Positions 33,451-41,953 of a DNA stretch of 64,000 nucleotides are shown here, in pieces (position 1 is the first letter of the stretch; every line of letters begins with the position of its first letter). A program made the position numbers and the translations under genes. A model generated the notes under the pieces. That model did no database searches. It had not been told where the DNA came from and worked only from the letters and a program-made list of their open reading frames with translations. The DNA lies in assembly GCF_021732705.1 (NCBI RefSeq), contig NZ_JAKFUM010000003.1, forward strand, positions 1 to 64,000, in the 5' to 3' direction. This DNA comes from Nevskia sp. Its GTDB lineage: Bacteria > Pseudomonadota > Gammaproteobacteria > Nevskiales > Nevskiaceae.

Positions 33451-35211
33451 GTGCCGGCCTTTCGCGGACCCACGGCCGTGCACCTGGTCGAGGCACGCGA
33501 AGCGACTGCCGAGACCGTCGCGACCGATCGGCCGCATGAGACCGATCGGGCTGGTCTGGCCGATAGGGCCGGTCTGGACGCTCCGGCACCATCGCGGCGC
33601 GCGTGGCTGATGCTGGCGCTGTTCGCGATCGAAGCCTTCATCGCCGTTCGCGGCTTCACCACCCCGGCCGCGTTCGCCGATCCCGCGCTCGACTGGACCT
33701 GGCCGCTGCGCAATCGCCAGACCGGCTTCGGCGCGCTGCTGCTCGGCGCGCTGACGGCACTGGTGCTGGCGCGTCCGCGGCTGGCCGGGCATTGGCAGGC
33801 TCTGCAGCACGCCGGCGGCGCCGACCGCGGCCCCGCGCCGTGGCTGCTGCAGATCGCCTTGTGCCTGACCTGCTACGCGCTTGTCTGGCCGCTGTACCAC
33901 GATCCGGTTGGCGTGCACGTTCTTGGCTGGCCATTGCTGCTGCTGTGGATGGTGGCGGTGGTGGCCTGCGGCATTGCCAGCCTGTGGCTGCTGGCACCCG
34001 GCAGTTACTGGCACCGGCTCTGGCAGCAGGAGCGCGCCGTGCTGTCGCAGGCCGCCGTGTCGGTGCTGGCCGCCGGAGTGCTGATCACGCTGATCTATCG
34101 CGCGTGGATCGCCGTGCCGCTGCTCGCCAGCCTGACCCTGCAGGCCTGCGCGGCGCTGCTGCGGCTGCGCTATCCGGACGTGCAGGTCGAACCTGCCAGC
34201 CAGTTGCTGGCGGTGGCCGATTTCCGCGTGCTGATCACCGATGTCTGTTCCGGCTATCTCGGCGTCAGCCTGACCCTGAGCGTGCTCGCCGCCTACGGCT
34301 ATCTGTTCCGACGCGAACTGCCACGCGCGCTGCTGCTGGCGCTGCTGCCGCTGGGTGTCGTCGTCAGCCTGTCGCTGAACGTGATCCGGATCGTGGTGCT
34401 GGTGATCCTGGGCGTCGAAGTGTCACCGGAGGTCGCGGTCAACGGCTTCCACACCAATGCCGGATCGATCGCGATGGTGCTCGGCTGCCTTGCGCTGATC
34501 GGCCTCGTGCATCGAGGCGTCGTGCTGCGCCGCGATGCTGCGCGCGATCCGATGCCGCGACTCGGCTGGACGCTCGACGGCGAGAGCGCACTGCTGCTGC
34601 CGATGCTGGTGCTGATCGCGGCGACCCTGCTGACCGGTGCCGCGTCCGGCGTCATCGTCTGGCTGTACCCGCTGCGGGTGCTGGCGGTGGCCGTGGTGCT
34701 GGCGTTGTGCTGGCCGCAGTTGCGCCCGGTGCTGGCGCTCGGCAAGGGCTGGCCGGCAGCGGAGGCGCTGCTGACCGGCGGGCTGGTGTTTGCCGGCTGG
34801 ATCGCGCTGGTCGAGCCCGATGCCGCACACAGCCAGCAGTTCGAAGCACAGTTTGCAGGGGTGCCGCCGCTGCTGGCGCTCGGCTGGCTGGCGCTGCGCG
34901 TCATCGGCGCCGTCATCACGGTGCCGATCGCCGAGGAACTCGCGTTCCGCGGCTATCTGCTCGGCCTGCTGTCGCGGCAGACGCCGGATGTGAAGGTCCG
35001 GCCGCGATTCAGCGGCGTGGCCGTGATCGTGTCGTCGCTCGCCTTCGGGGCGCTGCACGGCCAGTGGCTGGCCGGCACGATGGCCGGGCTTGCGTACGCG
35101 GTGATGCGCTACCGGGGTGGCGGGCTGCGTGATGCCATCGCTGCGCATCTGACCACCAATCTGCTGCTGGCGATCTACGTGATCGCGACGCGCCAGTGGT
35201 CGTACTGGTGA
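33451..35211 (+). CDS. Exosortase E/protease fusion (VPEID-CTERM system)
   Basis: This 586-residue polytopic membrane protein fuses an exosortase (about residues 60-380) to a CPBP/CAAX-type membrane protease (about 430-580). The exosortase catalytic residues are Cys in DVCSGYLG, Arg in NVIRIVVL and His in NGFHTNAGS. The protease motifs are EELAFRGYL (EExxxR), FGALHG and HLTTNLLL. It should process the VPEID-CTERM signal of the gene 21 bp upstream. The start is uncertain: GTG 33451 is the longest, GTG 33478 also possible, and the N-terminal 45 residues are low-complexity. Confidence 0.88.
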   Translation: MPAFRGPTAVHLVEAREATAETVATDRPHETDRAGLADRAGLDAPAPSRRAWLMLALFAIEAFIAVRGFTTPAAFADPALDWTWPLRNRQTGFGALLLGALTALVLARPRLAGHWQALQHAGGADRGPAPWLLQIALCLTCYALVWPLYHDPVGVHVLGWPLLLLWMVAVVACGIASLWLLAPGSYWHRLWQQERAVLSQAAVSVLAAGVLITLIYRAWIAVPLLASLTLQACAALLRLRYPDVQVEPASQLLAVADFRVLITDVCSGYLGVSLTLSVLAAYGYLFRRELPRALLLALLPLGVVVSLSLNVIRIVVLVILGVEVSPEVAVNGFHTNAGSIAMVLGCLALIGLVHRGVVLRRDAARDPMPRLGWTLDGESALLLPMLVLIAATLLTGAASGVIVWLYPLRVLAVAVVLALCWPQLRPVLALGKGWPAAEALLTGGLVFAGWIALVEPDAAHSQQFEAQFAGVPPLLALGWLALRVIGAVITVPIAEELAFRGYLLGLLSRQTPDVKVRPRFSGVAVIVSSLAFGALHGQWLAGTMAGLAYAVMRYRGGGLRDAIAAHLTTNLLLAIYVIATRQWSYW

Positions 35212-35226
35212 TGTCGCCGTGCCGGT

Positions 35227-36522
35227 TCAGGCCGCGACGGCGGTCTGATCGCCGATCAGGAAGAAGCTCGGCATCGCGCCCTTGCCCTTGACGTCGAGGC
35301 TGCCGCGCAATTCGAAGTGGAAGCGATGGCTCAGGCGCGTCCGCACCTGCTCGGTGACGTGGATGCGGCCGACGACGCCGCTGGTTTCCATGCGGCTGGC
35401 GGTGTTCACCGTATCGCCCCAGAGGTCGTACGCGAACTTCTTCTGCGCGATGACGCCGCTGATGGCCGGCCCGGTGGCGATGCCGACGCGCAGGTACAGC
35501 GGCATCGCGGATTCCGCGCCGATGCGCTCGCAGGTCGCCATCATCGCCAGCGCCATCCGCGCCACGCGTTCGGCGTGGTCGGGCACGGCTTCCGGCACGC
35601 CGGCCGCCGCCATGTAGGCATCGCCGACGGTCTTGATTTTCTCGACGCCGAAGTCGTCGGCCAGATCGTCGAAGGCCTTGAACAGCGTTTCGAGCAGGTT
35701 GATCAGCCGGCTCGGTTCCAGTTCCGACGCCAGCTTGGTGAAGCCGACGACATCGGCAAACAGCACGGTCACCTCGTCGTGGAACTCCACGACATGCTGA
35801 TCGCCGTGCTTGAGCCGGTCGGCAATGCTGTCGGGCATGATCTTGCGCAACAGCTGATCGGCGCCGCAGCGTTCTTCGTCCAGCGTGCGGCGCAGCACGA
35901 AATTGCGGATCGCGGCGACGTGCGAGACCTGACTGGCGAACATCGCGCAGACGGTCACGCACAGGGCATTGACCGATACCGCGGACGCCACGAGCTTGTC
36001 GCTCTGCACCAGCGCCACGCCGGTCAGCAGTGCGATCAGGCCGATCGGATAGACCCAGATCCGCCCGCGGCCCGGCGTCACCATCAGCACGGCGACGAAG
36101 AACAGGACCATCGTGTAGATCGAGAAATCGACCACGCCGCGCTGGCTCAGGATCGCGTGCCAGGCGCCGAGGCCTATCGCGAGCACGATCGCGATCCAGC
36201 TCAGATTGCGCAGTTGCGGAAGGTTGCCGATCGATGCATTCAGCCGGGCCGAGACCAGCAGATACGCACCCACCGTCGTCATGTTGACGATGCGCCAGAC
36301 CAGCAGGTCGAAATATCGCGGATGCGTGTCGTGCAGGCCGTTCAGGAACAACGGCAGGTCATAGGCCACCAGCGCGACGGCGTTCAGCAGGGTGGCCACG
36401 AGAAACAGCCGTCGCGCGTGCGCGATGGCGCTGCGATAGCAGTCGACCTCGAAATCCGCACGCCAGTCCGCCCGGACGTCCGCCACCGAATAGCGGCGTT
36501 CCAGCGGCAGGCTGATAGGCAT
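35227..36522 (-). CDS. Membrane-bound class III adenylate cyclase
   Basis: This 431-residue protein has about six N-terminal transmembrane helices (residues 35-190) and a C-terminal class III cyclase domain. VTVLFADVVGFTKL supplies the metal-binding Asp, VEKIKTVGDAYMA the base-recognising Lys, and YDLWGDTVNTASRM the Asp that selects adenine and the transition-state Asn/Arg. The Lys/Asp pair points to ATP, hence cAMP. ATG 36522 is chosen; 83 additional codons upstream show no homology. It lies about 2 kb from the crp/vfr gene, its possible effector. Confidence 0.86.
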   Translation of the reverse strand: MPISLPLERRYSVADVRADWRADFEVDCYRSAIAHARRLFLVATLLNAVALVAYDLPLFLNGLHDTHPRYFDLLVWRIVNMTTVGAYLLVSARLNASIGNLPQLRNLSWIAIVLAIGLGAWHAILSQRGVVDFSIYTMVLFFVAVLMVTPGRGRIWVYPIGLIALLTGVALVQSDKLVASAVSVNALCVTVCAMFASQVSHVAAIRNFVLRRTLDEERCGADQLLRKIMPDSIADRLKHGDQHVVEFHDEVTVLFADVVGFTKLASELEPSRLINLLETLFKAFDDLADDFGVEKIKTVGDAYMAAAGVPEAVPDHAERVARMALAMMATCERIGAESAMPLYLRVGIATGPAISGVIAQKKFAYDLWGDTVNTASRMETSGVVGRIHVTEQVRTRLSHRFHFELRGSLDVKGKGAMPSFFLIGDQTAVAA

Positions 36523-36834
36523 CCAGTGCGGGCGGTTCACGGCAATGTCGAATGTCGAGCTTCGATCGGCAGTGGTCGGGCAGGCAGGCCGCGAGGCGGT
36601 CAGAACGTCGGTCTCACCGCGGAAGGCAACCGGTTTTACAGTTTGTAACAGTTTGCCTGTCGAATTTCGGTCGAGGCAGTTAATTAGTTCTACGCGGGTG
36701 TTTTGGCGATTCGGGCGGGAATCGTGGCCATTCGTCGAGCTTGGATACGCAAGCGGCCATTTGGAAAGCATTTTCGGCCATGAAAAAGCCCGCCAGAGGC
36801 GGGCTTCGGGAGGCGTCGGCAGCGCGAAAAACGC
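36523..36834. other. Intergenic region with speD terminator and cyclase promoter
   Basis: The region lies 5' of the cyclase and 3' of speD, both on the minus strand. It holds the speD terminator (listed separately) and an AT-richer patch around 36640-36740 that probably includes the cyclase promoter. No gene was recognised. Confidence 0.5.
36783..36806 (-). terminator. Rho-independent terminator of speD
   Basis: A 9-bp perfect stem AAGCCCGCC (36786-36794) and GGCGGGCTT (36798-36806) with a 3-nt loop is followed on the minus strand by a T-run (A-run 36783-36787). It lies 29 bp after the speD stop. Confidence 0.85.
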
Positions 36835-37629
36835 TCAGCGCTGGATATTGCGTCCGTAAAAGATTTCCATGATCTCGTGATCGACGCGCTCGCGAATGCG
36901 CTTGGCTTCGCGCGGCGGCAGTTCGGAAACGCCTTCGCCGAACAGGTAGGTGTCGAGATCGAGCTGCTTCAGGCGCATCTTCGTGTGGAAGATGTTTTCC
37001 TGATAGACGTTGACGTCGACCATGTCGTACTTGTCCTTCACTTCGCGCGACAGGAAGTTCTGGATCGAGTCGATCGTGTGGTCGATGTAGTGCTTCATGC
37101 CGCGCACGTTGCGGGTGAAGCCGCGCACGCGGTAGTCGCAGATCACGATGTCCGACTCGAAGCTCTTGATCAGGTAGTTCAGGGCCTTCAGCGGCGAAAT
37201 CTTGCCGCAGGTCGAGACGTCGATGTCGGCGCGGAAGGTCGAGATGCCGGCGTCCGGATGCGTTTCCGGATACGTGTGCACCGTGATGTGGCTCTTGTCG
37301 AGATGCGCCACGACCGAATCCTTGTGCGCGGCCGGCGTCGGCAGGCCGTCGAGATGGCCTTCGGAAATCAGCATCGTCACCGACGCGCCCTGCGGATCGT
37401 AGTCCTGGCGGGCCACGTTCAGGATGTTGGCGCCGATGATGTGCGCGACCTCGGTCAGGATCGTGGTCAGGCGCTCGGCGTTGTAGGCCTCATCGATGTA
37501 TTCGATGTACTCCTGCTGCTGCTGCGCGTTGCGGGCGTAGCAGATGTCGTAGATGTTGAAGCTCAACGACTTGGTCAGGTTGTTGAACCCGAGCAGCTTG
37601 AGTTTCGGATTGTTCGTGGGCTTTGCCAA
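36835..37629 (-). CDS. speD: S-adenosylmethionine decarboxylase proenzyme (E. coli SpeD type)
   Basis: This 264-residue protein equals E. coli SpeD in length and decarboxylates SAM for spermidine synthesis. [20 protein letters not shown] at the N-terminus and [17 protein letters not shown] in the middle are diagnostic; the Lys-Ser bond there is cleaved to make the pyruvoyl group. [17 protein letters not shown] and [18 protein letters not shown] are also conserved. TTG 37629 is preferred, with GGGAG 7 nt upstream, over the frame start at 37659. A strong terminator follows. Confidence 0.93.
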   Translation of the reverse strand: MAKPTNNPKLKLLGFNNLTKSLSFNIYDICYARNAQQQQEYIEYIDEAYNAERLTTILTEVAHIIGANILNVARQDYDPQGASVTMLISEGHLDGLPTPAAHKDSVVAHLDKSHITVHTYPETHPDAGISTFRADIDVSTCGKISPLKALNYLIKSFESDIVICDYRVRGFTRNVRGMKHYIDHTIDSIQNFLSREVKDKYDMVDVNVYQENIFHTKMRLKQLDLDTYLFGEGVSELPPREAKRIRERVDHEIMEIFYGRNIQR

Positions 37630-37848
37630 CGTGCATCTCCCGGTTGGGCGAATCGCCAATCAAACCCGTCGCCGAATCGCGAAGGGGCGACATTATCCAT
37701 CAAATTTCGCCGAAGTTCGTGACCGCTGGAAGACAGCCGCCGCCGCTGATCGAAAATCCCGTGCTCGCGATGCCCGACAAGCTCGCTGCCACATCGTGCT
37801 GCGGCGTCTTTGGCATGGTGGCGTCAGCCGCGGAGAAGCGCAGCGAAA

Positions 37849-37863
37849 GCGGCGAAAAGCCGC
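37849..37863 (-). terminator. Possible terminator hairpin after osmC
   Basis: GCGGC (37849-37853) and GCCGC (37859-37863) flank a 5-nt loop. On the minus strand it is followed by TTTCGC, a short weak T-run, about 70 bp after the osmC stop. The rest of 37630-37932 shows no gene. Confidence 0.35.
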
Positions 37864-37932
37864 GCTTTTGCCCGGCTTGAGTGCCTGCCGGCGTGCGCTT
37901 TCCGCGGGATCGCCAAAAGCCGCCGCGTTTCC

Positions 37933-38361
37933 TCAGCTTGCCGCTTCGGGATCGCGCACTTCGTAGCCGTGCGTGATCTCGGCGGCCTTGCCGAGCATGA
38001 TCGACGCCGAGCAGTACTTCTCGGCCGACAGCTGCACCGCGCGCTTGACGTGATTGTCCGACAAGCCCTTGCCGCTGATGACGAAGTGCAGGTGTATCTT
38101 GGTGAACACCTTCGGATCGGTTTCGGCCCGTTCGCCGTCGACGCGGACTTCGCAGCCCGACACCGGCTGCCGCGCCTTCTTCAGGATCTGGACGATGTCG
38201 ACCGCGGAGCAAGAGCCGACCGACATCAGCATCAGCTCCATCGGTCTCGGCCCGAGATTGCGTCCGCCGATCTCGGCCGGACCGTCGACGACAATGGCAT
38301 GACCACTGCCACTTTCGGCTATGAAAACCGCGTTCTCGTGCCACTGGACTGTTGCTTTCAT
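37933..38361 (-). CDS. OsmC family protein (YhfA-like)
   Basis: This 142-residue OsmC-type protein has the two redox Cys in MSVGSCSAVDIV and EKYCSASIML, as in the peroxide-reducing or thiol-dependent OsmC/Ohr fold. ATG 38361 has GGGGAA upstream. It is divergent from crp, as yhfA is from crp in E. coli and an OsmC gene is beside vfr in pseudomonads. The substrate is not known; this subgroup is distinct from Ohr. Confidence 0.88.
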   Translation of the reverse strand: MKATVQWHENAVFIAESGSGHAIVVDGPAEIGGRNLGPRPMELMLMSVGSCSAVDIVQILKKARQPVSGCEVRVDGERAETDPKVFTKIHLHFVISGKGLSDNHVKRAVQLSAEKYCSASIMLGKAAEITHGYEVRDPEAAS

Positions 38362-38462
38362 GGGATTCCCCGGGGTGTCGGCGAGCTGTGATATTTTCGG
38401 CCGGAATCTTACGCCGCAGCCGCAAGACAAGCTGGCGCGGCATGACTGACAGGGGGATCGCA

Positions 38463-39101
38463 GTGCTCGAAAAAGCCGCCGTGCAGGCCTTCATCAACAT
38501 CGCGCACAAGCGCGGCTACCCGCCGAAGCAGACCATCGTCCATGCCGGGGCCGAACCGCAGTCGCTGTTCCTGATCGTGTCGGGCTCCGTCAGCGTGCTG
38601 GTCGAGGACGAGGACGGCCGCGAAATGGTGCTGGCCTATCTCAACGCCGGCGACTTTTTTGGGGAGATGGGTCTGTTCCCGGATCAGCAGGTCCGCACCG
38701 CGCTGGTCCGCACGCGCACCGCGACCCTGCTGGCCGAAGTCAGCTACACCGCGTTCCGGGCCTTCGTCCGCGAACAGCCGGACATCATGTTCGAAGTCGC
38801 CGGCCAGCTTGCCGCGCGCCTGCGCGACACGTCCGGACGCCTGCGCGACCTGACCTTTGTCGATGTCGCCGGCCGCCTGGCCCGCACCCTGATGGAACTG
38901 GCTGCCCAGCCGGACGCCAAGCAGCACCCGCGCGGCACGCTGGTGAAGGTCAGCCGTCAGGAAATCGCCCGCATCGTCGGCTGTTCGCGCGAAATGGCCG
39001 GACGCGTGCTGAAGAAGCTCGAGGAAGACGGCGTGGTGCAGTCGCAGGGCCGCAGCATCATCGTGCTGTCGACCGGACGGCTGGCCAAGGCGAAGGGCTG
39101 A
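38463..39101 (+). CDS. crp: Crp/Vfr family cAMP-responsive regulator
   Basis: This 212-residue regulator has a cyclic-nucleotide domain and a winged helix. GEMGLFPDQQVRTALVR keeps the Glu and Arg that bind cAMP ribose and phosphate (a Ser is replaced by Thr), and RLRDTSGRL keeps the Thr-Ser at the dimer helix. VSRQEIARIVGCSREMAGRVL preserves the recognition-helix Arg, Glu and Arg of E. coli CRP, so it probably reads TGTGA-N6-TCACA sites. GTG 38463 with AGGGGG 6 nt upstream is preferred over ATG 38442. Context (trpC, osmC, speD) matches vfr of Pseudomonas. Confidence 0.92.
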   Translation: MLEKAAVQAFINIAHKRGYPPKQTIVHAGAEPQSLFLIVSGSVSVLVEDEDGREMVLAYLNAGDFFGEMGLFPDQQVRTALVRTRTATLLAEVSYTAFRAFVREQPDIMFEVAGQLAARLRDTSGRLRDLTFVDVAGRLARTLMELAAQPDAKQHPRGTLVKVSRQEIARIVGCSREMAGRVLKKLEEDGVVQSQGRSIIVLSTGRLAKAKG

Positions 39102-39116
39102 ACCGGACGCGCCGCA

Positions 39117-39132
39117 CCCGGCCGAAGCCGGG
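39117..39132. terminator. Hairpin between convergent crp and trpC
   Basis: CCCGGC-CGAA-GCCGGG is a perfect 6-bp stem with a tetraloop in the 51-bp gap between the two convergent genes. It has no T-tract, so termination is only possible. Confidence 0.35.
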
Positions 39133-39152
39133 CTGACCGCGCCAGATTGGCG

Positions 39153-39947
39153 TCAGCCGATCAGCGCCGCCAGCGCGTCGCCCGGGCTGGCCTTGCGCAT
39201 CAGCGATTCGCCGATCAGGAAGCGCCGCACGCCTGCGGCCAGCATCCGCTGCACGTCCGCCGGTTCGCCGATGCCGCTTTCGGTGACGACCTCGGTGCCG
39301 GCCGGAATGCCGTCGAGCAATTCCAGCGTCGTTTCCAGCCGGGTCTCGAAGGTCCGGAGATTGCGGTTGTTGATGCCGAGCAGCACCGGCTGCGAGAAGC
39401 TCAGGCCCAGCATCGCGTCGCGTTCCGCGCGGTCGTGGACTTCGACCAGCACGTCCATCTCCAGATCGTGCGCGACCTGCGCCAGCTCCGCGAGGCGGGC
39501 CGGGGCCAGTGCCGCGGCGATCAGCAGCACGCAGTCGGCACCGATCGCGCGGGCTTCGATGATCTGGCTTTCGCTGATCAGGAAATCCTTGCGGATCACC
39601 GGCAGCGGGGTGTGCTGGCGCGCTTCGACCAGATAGTCGTCATGGCCCTGGAAGAAGTCGCGGTCGGTCAGCACGCTCAGACAGGCGGCACCACCGCGGG
39701 CGTAGTCCTCGGCCAGCCAGCCGGGATTGAAGTCCGCGCGGATCAGGCCCTTGCTCGGGCTGGCTTTCTTGATCTCGGCGATGACGCCGGCGCCGCGTTC
39801 GGCCGCCGCCGACAGCGCCCGGATGAAGCCGCGCGGGGCCGGTTGCGCGAGCGCGATGCGCTCGAGATCGGTCAGTCGCACGCGCGCTTCGAGGGCGGCG
39901 ATCTCGACCTGCTTGCGGTCGAGGATGGTCTGCAGGATGTCGCTCAT
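39153..39947 (-). CDS. trpC: Indole-3-glycerol phosphate synthase
   Basis: This 264-residue (beta/alpha)8 enzyme closes the indole ring in tryptophan synthesis. Conserved motifs are KKASPSKGLI, VLTDRDFFQG, VIRKDFLIS, LLGINNRNLRTFE and VTESGIG. It is a monofunctional TrpC without a fused TrpF, as in pseudomonads. It is last in trpG-trpD-trpC, 21 bp after trpD. Confidence 0.94.
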   Translation of the reverse strand: MSDILQTILDRKQVEIAALEARVRLTDLERIALAQPAPRGFIRALSAAAERGAGVIAEIKKASPSKGLIRADFNPGWLAEDYARGGAACLSVLTDRDFFQGHDDYLVEARQHTPLPVIRKDFLISESQIIEARAIGADCVLLIAAALAPARLAELAQVAHDLEMDVLVEVHDRAERDAMLGLSFSQPVLLGINNRNLRTFETRLETTLELLDGIPAGTEVVTESGIGEPADVQRMLAAGVRRFLIGESLMRKASPGDALAALIG

Positions 39948-39968
39948 GGCGCGTTCAGGAAAAAGGAA

Positions 39969-41006
39969 TCAGGGCGCGCCGGCTGCGCGGGTGGCGGCGA
40001 CGTAGGCATCGAGCCTGGCCCGCGCCGCGCCGCTGCCGATGGCGCCTTTCGCGCGGCGGATGCCGTCTTCGATGGTGCTGGCGACGCCGGCGGCATAGAG
40101 CGCGGCGCCGGCGTTGAACGCGACGATGTCGCGCTCCTGTCCGGCGCGGTTGTCGAGCGCTTCGAGCAGGCGCTGCTTCGAGTGCGCGGCATCGTCGACG
40201 CGCAGGTTGCGGCTGGCCGACATCTTGAAGCCGAAGTCTTCGGGATGGATGTCGTACTCGCGCACGACGCCATCGTTCAGCTCGCCGACGAGGGTCGCCG
40301 CACCGAGCGAGATCTCGTCCATGCCGTCGCGGCCCCAGACCACCAGCGCGCGCCGGGCGCCGAGCTTCTGCAGCACGCGAACGAGAATGCCGACGAGGTC
40401 CGGATGGAACACGCCCATCAGGATGTTCGGCGCGCCGGCCGGGTTGGTCAGCGGCCCGAGGATGTTGAAGATCGTGCGCACACCCATCTCGCGGCGCACC
40501 GGGGCGACGTTCTTCATCGCCGGGTGATGCAGCGGCGCGAACATGAAGCCGATGCCGGTGGCTTCGAGGCAGGCGGCGACCTGATCGGGTGCCAGCTCGA
40601 TCCGCGCACCGAGCGCTTCGAGCACGTCGGCGCTGCCGGATTTCGACGACACGCCGCGGTTGCCGTGCTTGGCCACCTTGGCGCCGGCGGCTGCGGCGAC
40701 GAACATCGACGCGGTGGAGATGTTGAAGGTGTTGGCGCCATCGCCACCGGTGCCGACGATGTCGACCAGATGGCGGTCGGCGTCGCCGCCGGGTGTCGGC
40801 ACGGTCAGCGCGAACTCGCGCATCACCTGGGCGGCGGCGGCGATCTCGCCGACGGTCTCCTTCTTGACCCGCAGGCCGGTCAGGATCGCCGCGGTCATCA
40901 CCGGCGAGACCTCGCCGCGCATGATCTGGCGCATCAGCCCGATCATCTCGTCGTGAAAGATTTCGCGATGCTCGATGGTGCGGGCGAGGGCTTCCTGCGG
41001 GGTCAT
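39969..41006 (-). CDS. trpD: Anthranilate phosphoribosyltransferase
   Basis: This 345-residue enzyme joins anthranilate to [20 protein letters not shown] is the PRPP-binding loop, [21 protein letters not shown] the anthranilate-site segment (written in part) and [15 protein letters not shown] the C-terminal conserved region. It lies 16 bp after trpG and 21 bp before trpC in one operon. Confidence 0.94.
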   Translation of the reverse strand: MTPQEALARTIEHREIFHDEMIGLMRQIMRGEVSPVMTAAILTGLRVKKETVGEIAAAAQVMREFALTVPTPGGDADRHLVDIVGTGGDGANTFNISTASMFVAAAAGAKVAKHGNRGVSSKSGSADVLEALGARIELAPDQVAACLEATGIGFMFAPLHHPAMKNVAPVRREMGVRTIFNILGPLTNPAGAPNILMGVFHPDLVGILVRVLQKLGARRALVVWGRDGMDEISLGAATLVGELNDGVVREYDIHPEDFGFKMSASRNLRVDDAAHSKQRLLEALDNRAGQERDIVAFNAGAALYAAGVASTIEDGIRRAKGAIGSGAARARLDAYVAATRAAGAP

Positions 41007-41022
41007 GCGTGGCGTGCTCGCG

Positions 41023-41613
41023 TCAGGTCCAGTTCGTCAGGAAGTTCTTCAGCATCGCGTGACCGTGTTCGGTCAGGATCGATTCCGGGTGGAACTGTAC
41101 GCCTTCGATCGGCAGGTGCCTGTGGCGCAGGCCCATGATCTCGTCGACCGAGCCGTCCGGCCTGACCGTCCACGCGGTCGCTTCGAGCGCGTCCGGGAAG
41201 CCGTCGCGGTCGACGATCAGCGAGTGGTAGCGGGTGGCGGTGAACGGCGACGGCAGATCGCGGAACACCGAGCTGCCGTGGTGGTGGATCGGGCTGGTCT
41301 TGCCGTGCATCACCGAGGCCGCGCGGCGCACGGTGCCGCCGAAGGCCTGGCCGATCGACTGATGGCCGAGGCAGACGCCGAGAATCGGCACCGCGCCGGT
41401 CTTGCCGAGCCGTTCCAGCAGTTCCAGGCAGATGCCGGCCTCGTTCGGGGTGCACGGCCCGGGCGACAGCACGATGTGGCTGGGCTTGAGCGCCGCGACG
41501 TCATCGACCGTGATCTGGTCGTTGCGGTGGACGGCGACCTCCGCCCCGAGCTCGCCGAAATACTGGACGAGGTTGTAGGTGAAGGAGTCGTAGTTGTCGA
41601 TCATCAGGATCAT
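41023..41613 (-). CDS. trpG: Anthranilate synthase component II (glutamine amidotransferase)
   Basis: This 196-residue class I amidotransferase supplies ammonia to TrpE. The catalytic Cys is in LGVCLGHQ, and His/Glu are in [28 protein letters not shown] is the typical N-terminus and LSPGPCTP the oxyanion region. ATG 41613 (or 41604) is the start. It is separated from trpE by about 3 kb, the split trpE/trpGDC arrangement known in pseudomonads. Confidence 0.94.
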   Translation of the reverse strand: MILMIDNYDSFTYNLVQYFGELGAEVAVHRNDQITVDDVAALKPSHIVLSPGPCTPNEAGICLELLERLGKTGAVPILGVCLGHQSIGQAFGGTVRRAASVMHGKTSPIHHHGSSVFRDLPSPFTATRYHSLIVDRDGFPDALEATAWTVRPDGSVDEIMGLRHRHLPIEGVQFHPESILTEHGHAMLKNFLTNWT

Positions 41614-41953
41614 GACGGGCCTGCAGGTGTGTCGTTGTGGCCGCACCGGGCGGTGCGGGTCCCATCTCGGCCGCGGCGCAACGGCGCGCGGCAGCGGTCA
41701 CTCAGGGAAAACGACGCCAGCGGGTCATGACGGGGAGATCGAACAGGAGGCAGGTGGGCATTTTAGCTGGCCGCCGCCGTTCGCGGGGGCCGCCGACGGC
41801 TGGAACATCACCGGGCTGTCAGGGCATGATGCGGATACAGACCGACCGTTCAGTTGCGCGTCCCGAAGAGGCTCCGTGCAGGTCGGCCCGACCATAAGAA
41901 ACCCGACAGGCGCCTGCGCTGCGCCGGACCATCGCGACAATGGAGGAAACCTG
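41614..41953. other. Divergent promoter region between trpG and the monooxygenase gene
   Basis: No full-size gene is supported. On the minus strand a 19-codon frame (41761 to 41702) ends MTRWRRFP and holds one Trp, and an 8-bp inverted repeat CCGCACCG/CGGTGCGG lies at 41641-41658 before trpG. Both could belong to a trp leader, but one Trp codon and no T-run make this weak. GGAGG precedes the ATG of the plus-strand monooxygenase gene. Confidence 0.4.

Noticed and set aside
41702-41761. Trp leader peptide before trpG
   Set aside because: Only one Trp codon, no ribosome-binding site and no terminator T-run; kept only as a remark in the region entry.
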